Assembly: GCF_000224145.3 (NCBI RefSeq) | Contig: NC_020179.2 | Span: 3,003,885 to 3,067,884, forward strand | Origin: Ciona intestinalis | Taxonomy: Eukaryota; Chordata; Ascidiacea; Phlebobranchia; Cionidae | Length of the DNA: 64,000 bases | Direction: 5' to 3' | Shown here: one piece after another, positions 30,185 through 42,237 of the stretch | Layout of the letters: each line of letters opens with the position of its first letter | Numbering within the stretch: the first letter of the stretch is position 1 | Position numbers and translations under genes: made by a program | The notes under the pieces: model-generated | Told to the model about the DNA's origin: nothing | Database searches by the model: none | The model's input: only the letters and a program-made list of their open reading frames with translations

Positions 30185-32422
30185 TCATCTCTTTTTGAAT
30201 CCATATTTTTTCCTCTCGTAGAATAAATCCGTTTTCGCACTTCCAAGGTTTACAATCTTAGGGCAGCCATCTCTCTGTAATAAAATGAATTTATAATTGT
30301 TGCAGGACAGTGTTAGAACACTGGTATTCTGTTCCATACATCACTCATGCCCACTTACAAGTCACCACAAATGTAAGTTTCTGTGTTAACATTTTGGGAA
30401 TTCCTCATTTTTTGTCTTGTATAACTGACAAATAAGACAACCCATAAGAAACCACTGGCTTGATGCAAGTTTGGTTTCTTGCTCAAAGACACGCGTCCAC
30501 AATAGTAGGCTAGCAGCACTAACCCATAATCTATGGGCTAGTTATTCAGTTACACAATTACCAAGTGCAGATATACCAATTCACATAATGTGCTTACATC
30601 TTTTTCTTGCATGGTGCATTCTTTACAGTAGTAAGCATCAGAAACACCAGGTCCACCACAAATAACACATCGGCCCTGTAATTAAATATAAATTTGAAAG
30701 AGTAATCAAATATAAATTGGAAGAAATGTCTTATAACACTGAGATAGATATTCATTTACTTCAAGGATCTAATTATAAAATAACTATATTTTGAGTCTTT
30801 GACCCTTTGGTGAAAGTAATGTAGGTCAGATTACTGTTTAACGAAAAAGTATAAAATATAAAGTTTATATGACAGTTTATTGGACTATTCTGTTATTTCT
30901 AAGATAGACCATACTACAGGCTAGACTTAGACTATAAACAGCAGGTTTAGAGTCATACAGAAAAAAAAAGAAAATACTTGGTAACTCAGAAGGTGTATGA
31001 AACGAAACACCTGTATTATAACTGCTGTCGTTTTCCGACCATGCAAGGATAAAGCAAGTTACATTTCTTCGTTCGATTACAAATACAGCTTATAACGTAG
31101 GTATGAAAGTAAAGGATACCTGGTAAGAGCCATAGTTACATTCATCACATATTCGAACCAAAGTACATGGTCTTACATAAGAATCGCATATCACACATCT
31201 GCCATCACCTATAATGGAATATTTAGAGTGTCAATATATAAAAATCGCTAATATGTTTAATTAAAACAAAGATACCAGTTTCTGACGAGATCTCGCGCAA
31301 GCAAGACCGCTCTTTTTTGCGCGTGCCCGTGCTACCATTAAAAATTGGCGCAAGTCTTACTTAATTTAATACATATTTGGTTCATTGTTTAATTTATTTA
31401 ATGTGCCTAACCACCAGTCTGCAGAGTATAGCACTTTTTGACGAGAGCTCGCGCATGCAAGACGGTTATATTTCGCGTGCTATCACCGGCGCAGTGGTAT
31501 AGCGGTTATCACGCCTGCCTGTAACCCATANNNNNNNNNNNNNNNNNNNNNNNNNNNNNNNNNNNNNNNNNNNNNNNNNNAGGCTTGTCGCTGTACCATT
31601 GTGGGGTATGGTCTTGGGCAGACACTTAACGGCAATTGCTCCAACCCAGTGGTCATAATGGGTTGTACAAATTACCAGTCATACTTAAAAAAATAAAAAT
31701 CCCCCAAAAAGTAATATACATGGTAACTCGTAAGCTCGAGGTGTTAAACCCGTGTGATAAAGATAGTCGTTTTCCTGCCATGCGAAGATAAAGTAAGTTA
31801 CATTCATTCATTCATTAAGTCATCAAGCCCGTACAATTCCAATTCACATTAGGAAATCTTACTTATTTTAAAACATAATTGGTTTATTGTTTCATTTATT
31901 TGGCGTGCGTGAACAAAAATTCGCGAACAATATAGCCGGCGCACCTGCCATGCTCTGCAGAATATGTAAATTGCTTGATATGGAATAGAATATGTTCACA
32001 GCGTCTTAATCATAATTGATTTTTTGGCACTAGTAAAGAATCTTCCGGTACACAGCAGAATAGTATGTTGGAAAGTGTTTGAGGTTGGTGGTTATGGGGT
32101 CAGTGGTTATAGGGGTTAGCAAATAAGGTGGGGGGAGAATTTTTCACCAGCACCGATTTTAAAAGTTCATATATTGACATATTTACAATGGAGCAGATCA
32201 GCAGAATTTACTAGACCCTAAATTCAAGCCAAAAAGTTTCTGCAGTGCCAAAAAAGATATTTTTACAGATATTATAACTCACATTTTTCACACAATCGTC
32301 CAATAGCTGAAATAAAAAACAAAAGAGTTAAAATTCATTGTAAAACTAAACTTATTTTGATATTACTTACCAACTCCAGGCTGCTTACGGCAGAATATTA
32401 AATCCGGGTGGTGTTTTGCCAT
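30185..32422 (-). CDS. PHF5A: PHF5A (SF3b14b), splicing factor SF3b subunit
   Basis: Exons (minus): 32422-32371 (52 nt), 32306-32283 (24 nt), 31208-31120 (89), 30675-30598 (78), 30274-30185 (90 with stop), all in phase, giving 110 aa, exactly the family length. From memory it differs from the human protein at about four positions. It starts [14 protein letters not shown]. CxxC zinc-knuckle pairs include CEKC, CVIC, CDEC, CVICGG and CKEC. It ends with [12 protein letters not shown]. The protein is a core subunit of the SF3b complex of U2 snRNP that helps hold the branch site during spliceosome assembly in the nucleus. The second exon is a 24-nt microexon. Introns carry S1 and M2 elements, including an assembly gap, without touching the exons. 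Near certain. Confidence 0.98.
30300..30540 (-). mobile_element. S1 SINE, diverged
   Basis: In the last intron of PHF5A; old copy with many changes. The open frame 30471-30665 spans it and the next exon in the wrong strand. Confidence 0.65.
30972..31070 (+). mobile_element. S1 SINE 3' module alone
   Basis: A-rich spacer plus the 3' module and a short TTCTTCG tail, about 40 bp from the PHF5A exon 3 donor. Confidence 0.75.
31268..31412. mobile_element. M2 MITE, partial
   Basis: Contains the M2 interior (TGACGAGATCTCGCGCAAGC to TTGTTTAATTTATTTAATG) but lacks the CTGCAGAG ends, directly beside a second M2 copy. Confidence 0.6.
31486..31815 (+). mobile_element. S1 SINE inside M2, with 50-N gap
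   Basis: Head GGCGCAGTGGTATAGCGG, gap, middle and 3' module, then ATTCATTCATTCATT tail. The gap (31531-31580) removes the B box, as in the SINE at 15109. Confidence 0.85.
31531..31580. other. assembly gap (50 N)
   Basis: Fixed-length gap inside a SINE head. Confidence 0.99.
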
Positions 32423-33282
32423 TTGTAAACGTATTTAAGCAAATTCAACGTTCTAATTGGTATTCAAAAAATTGTAAACGTACCAAAAACGAACCTTCAA
32501 GTTTCTAGTCAATAAATTACTACGCTATAGCGTTGTATGTGTACGAACTTAGCGCGAATGTACATGCGGCGCCCTAACGAAATATTTCGGGGACCTAAAA
32601 ATCAGTAAAACATCGCCCGACGTTTTTGTATGAATTAAAAGTTTGAAGGCAGTCATTTATTTCAGCTTCAGCTAGAATAAATTTTAATCAAACCACCAAC
32701 ATTCAATTTATAGAGAATTTCTCCACACACTGGTGCATTTGCATTCCACAATGCAATAATCTTTCTTTATTCTGCATTGGTATTACTGTGCGAATACCCC
32801 TTTCTGCACTACAAAACCAAGGTTTACCAATCGTCCATAGCCTATAGTAATATGGGGGAAGATGGGACACCTTTAGCGCCTAACACCCAAATACCCTGAT
32901 CTCGTTTTAAGCAATTAACAGCGATCTACGGTAGTCGTGAGGATACGGTTTTATACATCTTTCAATTTTCTTTGTTTACTACCAAATTGGACGAGAAAAT
33001 CGAATGAAATTGTCCCATCTTTCTCCACCCTACTATAGTTGAATATGTCCGCAGTCGCATGCTGTCGAAACTACACAATCCATGCCTTTATAAGAAGCTA
33101 CATTATGACGTTTGATGTATTTTCACAAACCGGGCAGCTTAATTTTTATGTCATAAAAGAAAAATAATACCGATAATACACAGCAGTAAAACGTTATATA
33201 GTTTTTTCGTACGGTGAGTTTTTGTTCCCCTGTCAATCAAACTATGCCATGGGGTTTTCTACGAAATAAAAACAGTGCTGTC
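32423..33282. other. PHF5A upstream region / IL-1R-like A downstream region
   Basis: 860 bp between two minus-strand genes. A full M1 MITE fills 32845-33037. The 420 bp next to PHF5A should hold its promoter; no TATA box is obvious. Confidence 0.4.
32845..33037 (+). mobile_element. M1 MITE
   Basis: Full length, TAGTAATATGGGGGAAGATG to CCACCCTACTATA. Confidence 0.9.
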
Positions 33283-36200
33283 TCATTCCTTTTCCCCTTT
33301 TCTGTTGTTTGGTCGAACTTTCGGCATAGCTTTTTCCAACATCAGTTTAAACTTGTTTTTGTTGAAATGTTTGTTGTCTGACCACAGGATAGAATCATTC
33401 AGCTGCATAAACGGTGTAAAGAATCGTTAATTAAATGTTAAAACTATAGTGGTAGAAAAATTCATTAAATCAAGGCTGATTCTATTATAATAGTAAAGAC
33501 GAAGTGCAACCAAAACCACGTTTCTGAAATAAAAATCTAAGAAAGTGCCATTTTACAGTAAACCTGACGCAATTTCAAATTATTACTGACGATCCTAATA
33601 TATTGTCTGCAAATGGCTTCGTTTGAGATTAAAATTAAAATTTAAAATTTTGAGATTAAATTAAAAAATTGAGATTAAAATTAAACATTCTGTAAACGTA
33701 AACAAGCAACATACTGACATTAGAGACATATTGTATATAGTAGCACATATTCCAAATATTCTGATCGTGTTAAACAATTAACCACGGTCTATGCGAGTCG
33801 TGAGGATACGGTTTTATAATTTTTTGAATTTTCTTTGTGTTTTATACTACCAAATGGGACGAGAAAATAAATGATAAAGGTGTCCCATCTTCCCCAAACC
33901 TACTATACATTATGCCTCCAATGTCAGTATTTAAAATGGAATTTCTTTTTGGGGATTTTGTTTTTCTATCATGCTCCAATCTTTGGATCAATCTTCTTTA
34001 AGGCCGACTCCTCCCATTGTACGGGTTGTGTCCTTACGCACACTTTTCTTCCAGTTAGAACTTTAATATGTTTAATTAAATGTTATTTATTTAATTTTCC
34101 AATTGTATTGTCTGTAGGGTGTAACGGTCACGCCTTTTATCCAAAACATTACTTCTTTCTTTTCTATCAATAAGCGTGTCTTAACAACTGTTGTTTTACC
34201 GTTACTACCCGTCTTTTCGCTTTTTATCAACTCTCTTGTTCTTCGTTATCGTGACCGAAGAGACGAAATAAATTTCATTCATTCATACCATTACCTTAAT
34301 AGCTCTATCTATCATTCTACAAGTCTCATTTTCGCTTCCCTTCTGTTTAGTAAACTCCTGGATTCCTGGAACAAGAATAAAAATCACTTTTCTTCCGGAA
34401 TCGATCATTTTCATGAAGCTCTGTAGAAAATATAAGAAACTAAATTTTATCCAGTGTTGTTAATTGGTACTTCGAATTTTTTTCAAATTAGTTGAATTAT
34501 TTTAAATTCTTTCGACGTCTCTTTTGGTTTTGTGTTGCGAATTTTGAGCCTTACGTTTACATATTGTTTTACCCGATCATTGTTATTTAATTTATATAAA
34601 CACCGTTAAATATCACTAATTTTAAGTGTTCTTCGTGTTTTAATTCAAGATCTTTATGTGTGCAATACCAAAGTATATGTCTAAAAATAAGGCTGTTTTA
34701 ATACAGTTCAGGGCAGTTTGTCCAGTGACTTAAAAAAGTATTTTACCGATTTATTTTCCCGTTTTAATTTTACCGATTTCTTTTTCTAGTTAGTATTGTT
34801 ATGTGCTGTAAAGTACCCATGTGTGTCTAAATTTATCGATTTCTGTGCACTATTTAGGCCTTAAACATCAGTGGCCAGCAGTAGTGGTACACCCATTGCG
34901 GTTTTTATAAATTTTAGAAGGTAATTACCGTTCTTAACAGTCTTTAGAAGGTAATTCCAGTTCACGTGCCCTTATCCGTAAAGGCCACACTTCTAAATTA
35001 TTCTAACACAGCGAATTTTATATACCTGGATGCTGGTTTTAACCGCAATGTTTCCAATGCGATCATATTACATATATTATCTATACATAGTCACCACATA
35101 ACCGCGTGGAGCGTATTTACCAGCGGACCAAAATAAAATGTGATTTTTTTTCGTGCAGCACAGCTTAAAATACCAACCTGTAAAATAATATATCCTTTAG
35201 CACATAATATAGTGGGGTGGGGGAAGATGGGACACCTTTCATTCTATTTCCTTGTCGCATTTAGTAGTAAACGAAAAAAATTCAAAAAATTATGAAACCG
35301 TATCCTCACGACTCTCATAGACCGTTGTTATTTGTTTAAAACACGATCAGGTTATTAAAATATTATGTGCTATAGGTGTCCCATCTTACCCAACCCTACT
35401 ATATCCAAAATATCCTGATCATGTTTTAAACATTTAAAAAAGGTCTATAGGTGTCGTGAGGACACGGTTTTAAAATTCTTTGAATATTTTTTGTTTACTA
35501 CTAATAAATGGGACGAGATAATAGAATGAATAGGTGTCCCATCTTCCCCCACCATATATCAATTTACATTTACAGTTGCTAGTATTCTATGTGTGTATAT
35601 AGGTATTGTCATATTCTACGAATACTTATGATCACCTGCTGCAAACTGAACACACTCCAGTTGTCTTTTATATATTCCGATGTCAGAATAATAATAACTC
35701 TGTGACATTCAGACATTGATTGGATCGCTTTTTCAGCCATAACTGCGATGAAATGTTTAAAAAACATGAACATAATATACTTTGTTGATGTATATACTTT
35801 AGGGTTACGGTACCCAGGCTACGTAATGAAACGCAATTACACGCATTATCCAAATATTCTGATCATGTTTTAAACAATTAACACTAGTCTATAGGAGTCG
35901 TGAGGATACGGTTTTATAAGTTTTTGAATGTTCTTTGTTTGCAACCAAAAGAAACGAGATAATAGAATAAAAAGATGTACCATCTTTCCCCATCCTACTA
36001 TAGACCCTGTACACTGTACTTTACTACTAACATGCGTAGAATAATTCTTGAAAAGAAAACTTTTAACCCAATTTCCCAACTCACATTCTCCTCCAATATC
36101 CTTATGTTGGTCAAACACGGTGAAGCGGATATCATTAAGGGCAGTAACTGTAGAAGATACAACATCACGAGTTTGCTGCTGGGAAAATCGGTCCATGTCC

Positions 36201-39200
36201 ATCGTGAATTGATAGGACAGAAACGCTCCGAAATCTTTAGTGTCTGCTTATTTGGATTTTGAATTTATTTTTGTTCTTTGATTTTGTTTAGTTTAGAGCC
36301 GTTTTAGAGTATTTTTATAAACAATAACCGGTTCATTGTTTCTTGCCCTTTAATTGGGATGAAACTGAACACCAGTTAACGGACTTGTGATACGAACCAC
36401 ACGAACGTTCGTTACTTTATAGAAGCCAGAGTCTAGGCCTGTTACAGACTTACCTTTGGTATAAGGTCCAAACTTTCTTTTGTAAATAACGGAAACGTAG
36501 ATTCTGTTCCACCAGAGAATAAAAACGAGCAACAGCAGAAAGAACAGAGCGCCCAGACTCACTGCTAACCCTACCACGAGTGAACTTTTGTCTTGGGAAA
36601 AATTCAAAGCTATTGATACGTTGTTTTGTAGGTCCAGTGTTTTGACTTGTAATTCATATACCCCAAGATCCGTTTTCTTTACATTCCTATAATGCAAGTA
36701 ATACATATTAGTTAAACAAATAACATTTTTCCAAAACTTAAAATGACAACTTAAACTGCCAAATGCAACTGTGGAATAAACACTAAACAGTTAACATTTT
36801 CTTCAATAAAACGTTAATTAGAAATGCAGTGAGATTCGACCTTTATAGAATAGTTCACGTCTGCATAACTACTCGATTTAGCATGTGATTTCTCTGAATT
36901 CTGTATACCAACGTACATGAAAATATGTTTTATACAAAATACAACTGAAATTTGTTTAGCAACAAACAGAAAATGTTGTTTTTAACCTAAAAAACTACCT
37001 TATGTTAAACCTCAAGGGTAAAACTAAAGGTGTATAACTTCTTTCGTCAATAGTTGCATTATGGCTGTAGCATTTGTCAGGAAATTCACTGAAGAAAGAA
37101 TAATATTAAATACGAATGTACGAAGCTTTATATCTCATGCAGTATTTACAATGAGCAAGACGAGCCAGAACGAACAGTGCTGTTAACTTTCAAGGCTATT
37201 CCGTTCACACAAGTAGGAGTCGTGTTTTTGTTCTGCGTGGTCGAAAATACCTTTATCGATAAATATACACACTACAAAAGATTACAGTGACGAAACAGTT
37301 ACTGTGTGGTAAGATGGACAACTTTAGCACATATTATCCAAATATGCTGATCACGTTTTAAACAATTAACAACGGTTTATGGAAGTCGTGAGGATACGGT
37401 TTTATAATTTTTTGAATTTTCTTTGTTTACCGCCAAATGGGACGAGAAAATAGATTCAAAAGGCGTCCATCTTTCCCCACCATTCTATATATTAATATTC
37501 TTCTATTAGTACGCGGCATTTCAGTCTATGTCAGTTAATATTTTTTCGTTCAAACCATATACAGTTATATTGCACAAGAAAAAAACAACTGGTGTCCACA
37601 CTATTCCTGCACGCAATATTTAACTATGCAAAAAGCACCTTGCAAAAACACGGCACATTTACTCATTAATGGCACAATTTATTGTGTTTTACAATCTAAT
37701 GAACTTTAAAAATTTTGTAGCCTTATCTTACATTGACTGTATGAATCCACCGTATCGTAATATCAGAGCGATCAATGCTTCCAAAAAACATCTTCGCTTC
37801 ACAAGCAAACACAACGTCTTGATCCAATTTTGTGGAAATTTCTTCACTCTGACATTTTAAACCGATTTTTGGTCTGCCGGTATACGTAGGAGCTGTTTGT
37901 AAACGGGTTAAATACAGTCAACTAAGGTTCGATAAGCCAGCATTCTTATACTCTAATTCATTATAAATAACACACCCATGCCTATAACTTAATCCGTTAT
38001 ACCTTTTTTAGCCAATAATCCATAACTCTAGTAGGGAGAAATCGTGCCCAAGATACAATCTTGTGATGCCGCCTACATTATTCATATAGTAGGGTGGGGG
38101 AGACGGGACACGTTTAGCACATAATATAGTAGAGTAGGGTAAAACGGAACACCTTTAACACATAATATCAAAACATCCGGATCGTGTTTTAAACAATTAA
38201 CAACGGTATATGGAAGTCGTGAGGATACAGTTTAATAATTCTTTAAATGTTCCTTGTATACTATCAAATTGCGACAGGAAAATAGAATACAAAAGTGTCC
38301 CATCTTCCCCCAACTACATAAAAAATATCCTAAAACCGTTTTGCCATTCATTTGCCATTCAAGTACTAAACCGTATTAGATCAGTTAAATATAGCAGTAT
38401 AAAGATATTTGCATAGCGTCCATGCCTACATAAGGTATACTTACGTCTTATGCATACGTCGTAGTTCTTTAAAAACATTCTCTGTCCATTGTATGTAACA
38501 GCGCATGTATAAACGCCAAAATGTTCGTACCCCACTGATGGGAACCTCAACTAAAACTCAAATCCTTATAATTAAAACCATTCTATTTAGTTTAGGAAAA
38601 AAAGTACTTACCGAGTTTTTGAAGACGCCCTTCTTAATTTGAAATACGGTTTGTGGCAGATCTCTGCAGTTTTTATACCAAGTTATCGTGGTATTTGGAG
38701 GAATTGGAATTCCGCTTATGCTAGCTGCAACAAAATATATCGTTTACTGCCCATATATATGCATTATCTATAACTTATGAATTAAAAAATGCTATAGAAA
38801 TATGTGTCTTTTCAGTTATATTCGACTACTTTATGACAACAATTGAGAGAATGTATATAGTTTATATATTATTTACCTTCGCGTGACGGGGCAACAACAG
38901 TGGTTATAACACAGGTGTCCTGTTTCAAACACCTCGTGCCCGCTTATACTAGCAAAACAATGTTTTAGCTATAGTAAAATTAGCCCTAGTAAAATTGGCA
39001 TTAATTTATTTAAGGTAACTTAACTTACTTGTACATGTCAAAATCTCAGGTATCCCAATATGCCATTTGGTTTTTCTAGCAGTATTTATATTTTCCTGAC
39101 AGTTTTGCTTCGGTAGGTATATTACTGTGTAATTGTAAAGTATCTCTTTGCACGAACCCGAGTCTTGAGCCTTAAACACAAGTTATATATATAGCACTGT

Positions 39201-40634
39201 AAAGTAATTAGGATATGAGACAACTTTTGCACATATATTATCCAAATATTCTAACCGTGTTTTAAACCATAGTGACAACGGTATATGGGAGTCCTGAGGA
39301 TACAGTTTTATAGTTCTTTGAACGTTCTTTGTTTACTACCAAATAGGACGAGAAAATAAAAAGAAAAAGGTGTCCTATTTTCCACACCCTACTGTATTTA
39401 CTATAGTATAGCGCAACGAATCTCGTTTAAACGTATAACTATAGCTTAGATACTTACTACCATTTGTACAAGAAATGCCTGTGGTTCGGCTTTAACATTA
39501 TGATCTTTATACGAAATATCATCGATGTCTGTTGACGTAGCTGTTACGTTTATCAGGAGAACATTTTTTTCCAAATTCCAAATAATACACTGTGGAAAAA
39601 GAAACACTATTATGTTTTTATGTTTCTTATTACCAAATATGTAGTAGGGTGGGAAAAGATGGGACATCTTTTCATTCTGTTTTCTTCTCCCATTTGGTAG
39701 TGATCAACATTCAAAGAATTATAAAACTGTAAAACTATAAAACTGTATCCTCACGACTACTAGTGAGTCATGAATAACATAGACCGTTGTTATGTTGTTT
39801 AAAACACAATCAGGAATATGTGCTAAAGGTGTCCCACCTTCTCCCACCCAACTGAAAGTGTCCCATCTCTCCCCATACAACAGTGTTTCGGTATAGGTTC
39901 TAGGTAAATATAGAATATGTCTAGAAAATATTGCTATACATAAGCCAACAAAATATATCAAATAAAATACCATATATAGGTCTTTACAAAATAATATAAA
40001 TCTATACAAAATATAGAACAGACTTGAAAGGCTAGACATTGGCGTACCGTATAACTTGTTTGGGATTCTTCGTTGTAACTATAGTAATCCTCATCATCAT
40101 ATTCATACTGCATAAATATAGATGAATCGCAACCTACTTGAAGCATCCAGCGTTTATAGGCGACCCTTGTTATTTCTTCATGTCTCAAACAGTTAGGATG
40201 CTTTTCTAAATAAATTGGTTAAACGTTTGTTTTTAAACAAAAAATGGTTAAACGTTTGTTTTTAAACAAAAAATAAAATGATATGTTTTCTTTTTAATGT
40301 ATACCAAGATATTACATTTTAATTAAACATTAAAGTAGGGTAGTGGAAGATGGGACACATTTAAAACATAATATCCAAATATCCTGATCGTGTTTTAAAC
40401 AAGTAACAACGGTCGTGGGAACACGGTTTGATAATTCTTTGATTGCTTTTTGTTTACTACCAAATAGGGCAAGAAAATAGAACGAAAAGTTGTCCATCTC
40501 CCCCCACACTACTAAACAGAAGGCTAATAAATATTTATGCACTTACCAGAAGTTTCCGGTTGGCCAGTCGATATTACACATAGAACAAAACTTATATATA
40601 GAGAGAGAAAACAACGACCATGTGGTAAACACAT
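33283..40634 (-). CDS. IL-1-receptor-like protein A (signal peptide, Ig domains, TM, TIR)
   Basis: Single-pass surface receptor, about 577 aa. Exons (minus): 40634-40547, 40205-40048, 39589-39458, 39170-39029, 38724-38612, 38550-38445, 37892-37732, 37088-36999, 36686-36454, 36243-36085, 35742-35636, 34420-34295, 33402-33283. Exon 1 is a signal peptide. Exons 2-9 encode about three Ig-type domains (TSYTC, TITWYKNC, FGVYTCAV, DVVFACEA, IRWIHTV). Exon 9 has the membrane helix followed by WWNRIYV. Exons 10-13 are a TIR domain: box 1 FGAFLSYQF, a box 2-like FDQHKDIGGE, a CHRVIIILTSEY strand, and a short box 3-like end ILWSDNKHF. Family members recruit MyD88-type adaptors in innate-immune signalling. 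An acidic, Tyr-rich insert (YEYDDEDYYSYNEE) sits in the first Ig domain. One junction, 37732 to 37088, is out of phase by one, so a small exon is missing from my model. Paralogue at 51429-61131. Confidence 0.9.
33738..33907 (+). mobile_element. M1 MITE, shortened left end
   Basis: TAGTAGCACATATTCC: the left end passes straight from TAGTAG to the core. Last intron of IL-1R-like A. Confidence 0.75.
34116..34290 (+). repeat. R3 repeat abutting an exon
   Basis: Well-preserved R3 with an ATTCATTCAT tail that ends about four bases from the donor of exon 12 of IL-1R-like A (on the opposite strand). Confidence 0.75.
35195..35558. mobile_element. M1 MITE nested inside another M1 MITE
   Basis: An outer plus-oriented copy is split at GCACATAATA / TCCAAAATATCC by an inner minus-oriented full copy (35209-35402, TAGTGGGGTGGGGG to CCCTACTATA). 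The outer copy resumes and ends CCCCCACCATATA at 35558. IL-1R-like A intron 11. Confidence 0.85.
35845..36003 (+). mobile_element. M1 MITE, left end missing
   Basis: Starts at ATTATCCAAATATTCTGATC; right end CATCCTACTATA is present. About 80 bp from exon 10 of IL-1R-like A. Confidence 0.8.
37310..37489 (+). mobile_element. M1 MITE
   Basis: Both ends decayed (ACTGTGTGGTAAGATGG, CCCACCATTCTATA). Intron 7 of IL-1R-like A, the intron where the gene model has a phase problem. Confidence 0.8.
38087..38318 (+). mobile_element. M1 MITE inserted in the left end of another M1 MITE
   Basis: An outer left end (38087-38126, TAGTAGGGTGGGGGAGACGG to CACATAATA) is followed at once by an inner full copy (38127-38318). 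The outer right part is not found after it. Confidence 0.8.
38875..38945 (-). mobile_element. S1 SINE 3' module fragment
   Basis: TTATTTACCTTCGCGTGACGG through AACACAGGTGTCCTG to CTCGTGCCCGC; head and middle absent. Confidence 0.65.
39205..39396 (+). mobile_element. M1 MITE, decayed left end
   Basis: Core and right end clear; about 35 bp from the acceptor of exon 4 of IL-1R-like A. Confidence 0.8.
39642..39853 (-). mobile_element. M1 MITE with small internal duplications
   Basis: The words ATAAAACTGTAAAACTATAA and TAGTGAGTCATGAATAACATAG interrupt the usual core, giving a copy slightly longer than standard. Intron 2 of IL-1R-like A. Confidence 0.8.
40333..40513 (+). mobile_element. M1 MITE
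   Basis: Near full length, lying about 35 bp from the donor of the signal-peptide exon of IL-1R-like A. Confidence 0.85.
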
Positions 40635-42237
40635 TCTGTACCGTTCTAATCAACTATACACGTATTATCCAATAACAGTTAACTGTTTTGGCTTGTTTAA
40701 AATTATAACCCTTTTATATAGCTATGCTTAAAATTTCCCCACACCTCTGGATTTTAGAAAACGAAAATAATTCAATTAAAGGTTTATTAATAAGACCTGC
40801 ACAGGAACAATAAGGATCAATTCGTATTTATTTCGTGGTTTCTGGCATTGCGGTATTGTTACACCATTTTCATTTTTGACAAACTGTCCTTGTTTTTACT
40901 ATTTGAGTGTAACGTCACAATTGAAATTGTTACGTTTTACTTTTAATTTCTAATTTTGTAAAATGATTCCAGTTTTTGATTTTAAATGTATAATTGATAA
41001 TTAAACTAAAGAATAATATTTTTGATTCGTAAATTTGAAGAACTACTACAGACGAATACCTGCACAAAACAAAAAGTAAGGAATTAATTAAACATCAATT
41101 ATTTTTAGATTTTGCACTAAAACGGTAGAAACCAGCAAAATAATAATAAAAAGATTATCAAAACTTGAAAATTATTACCGAAATAAGTTATTGATTCCGT
41201 AAAACTACAGCTGTCATTAAATCGTTCTTGTACATTTACAAGTGTTTAGTATGTTGTCAAATTTTACTGCCTAACCTCGCATAGGCTATAGCCTACCTAT
41301 GATTAAAAAAGCTCTTACAGAAAAAGCTATGCTGTTTAGTGTACCTATTCAATATGTTTGCTTAGTGTCTTTAATTGTAAAGTTGTTTTCGAACCGCAAA
41401 ATGTCGTAAATCTTAAACGTTGTTCTAATAAAACGCTTTCCTAGAAACCTATATCGCCCCAAAGGAGTATTTTACCTCTGTTAAGATGTCAGTACATAAC
41501 CGCAAGGTTAAATCACTAAGTGCTAACAGACATATAGCTGGAAACGTTTCAGGCGCCCTATATGGTTTAGGCATAAGACTTCAGTCATTATGGATAATCA
41601 TTACAGTAGCATAGGGACGAGTTTTCAGCATTTCGTTCAGAGTAACTCGCCCACATTGTATATTAGCCTAGCTTTTTGTTAAGCTCAGGTCATATTTTAA
41701 ACGTATTTTCTCGGATACAATACGAGTTTTTGGACCGTAAACATCGTTCGGGTTTCTATTAGTTTGGTAAATTTGCTTAATAGATTTACATAGTCGGACT
41801 GCATAGGATTGTTTTGTGACATGATGACCATTAATGTCGCAGTATTGTTCTTCTGAGTAAATACAAGAGTTTTGTATGTCAGAATAAATAGTCCAATTGA
41901 CTCCAGTACCTATATATGTGTCCTATTATGTGAGAATAAGTTCATACGGTTTGGTACGCGAAAAAATAAAGGCTAGGATTGCCACTTTACATTATGGGAG
42001 TCGTACCAAGGGTTTAAATCAGACCCAAATTTATTTTAGTCTACCACAGTTTTAGGCTGTTGCAAAAAATAGTCAATTTTGATAGTTTGTTACGTCATAA
42101 TACTCTCGTATGACGCAGTAGTTAAACTGGGTGATGCAGTTTTAGTCAAGGCCAAATTAGATTGCTGTAGAATGTGACTGAACGTAGTTTCCAAATAAAT
42201 ATAGTCTATAAGTTAGTTAAATAGGCGTTTTTGTACA
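40635..42237. other. divergent intergenic region
   Basis: 1.6 kb separating the start codons of IL-1R-like A (minus) and the unrecognised gene (plus). It must contain both promoters. AT-rich, and unusually for this window it holds no M1 or S1 copy. No TATA box or other element is clear. Confidence 0.4.

Larger units (their letters stand above)
31419..31960. mobile_element. M2 MITE interrupted by an S1 SINE
   Basis: M2 has CTGCAGAGTAT / ATGCTCTGCAG inverted ends and a self-complementary interior (GCATGCAAGACGGTTAT, TTCGCGTGC). A complete S1 (31486-31815) is inserted inside, leaving GCTATCA on one side and TCAAGCC on the other, where the uninterrupted copy at 62222-62456 reads GCTATCATCAA. PHF5A intron 2. 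Confidence 0.8.
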
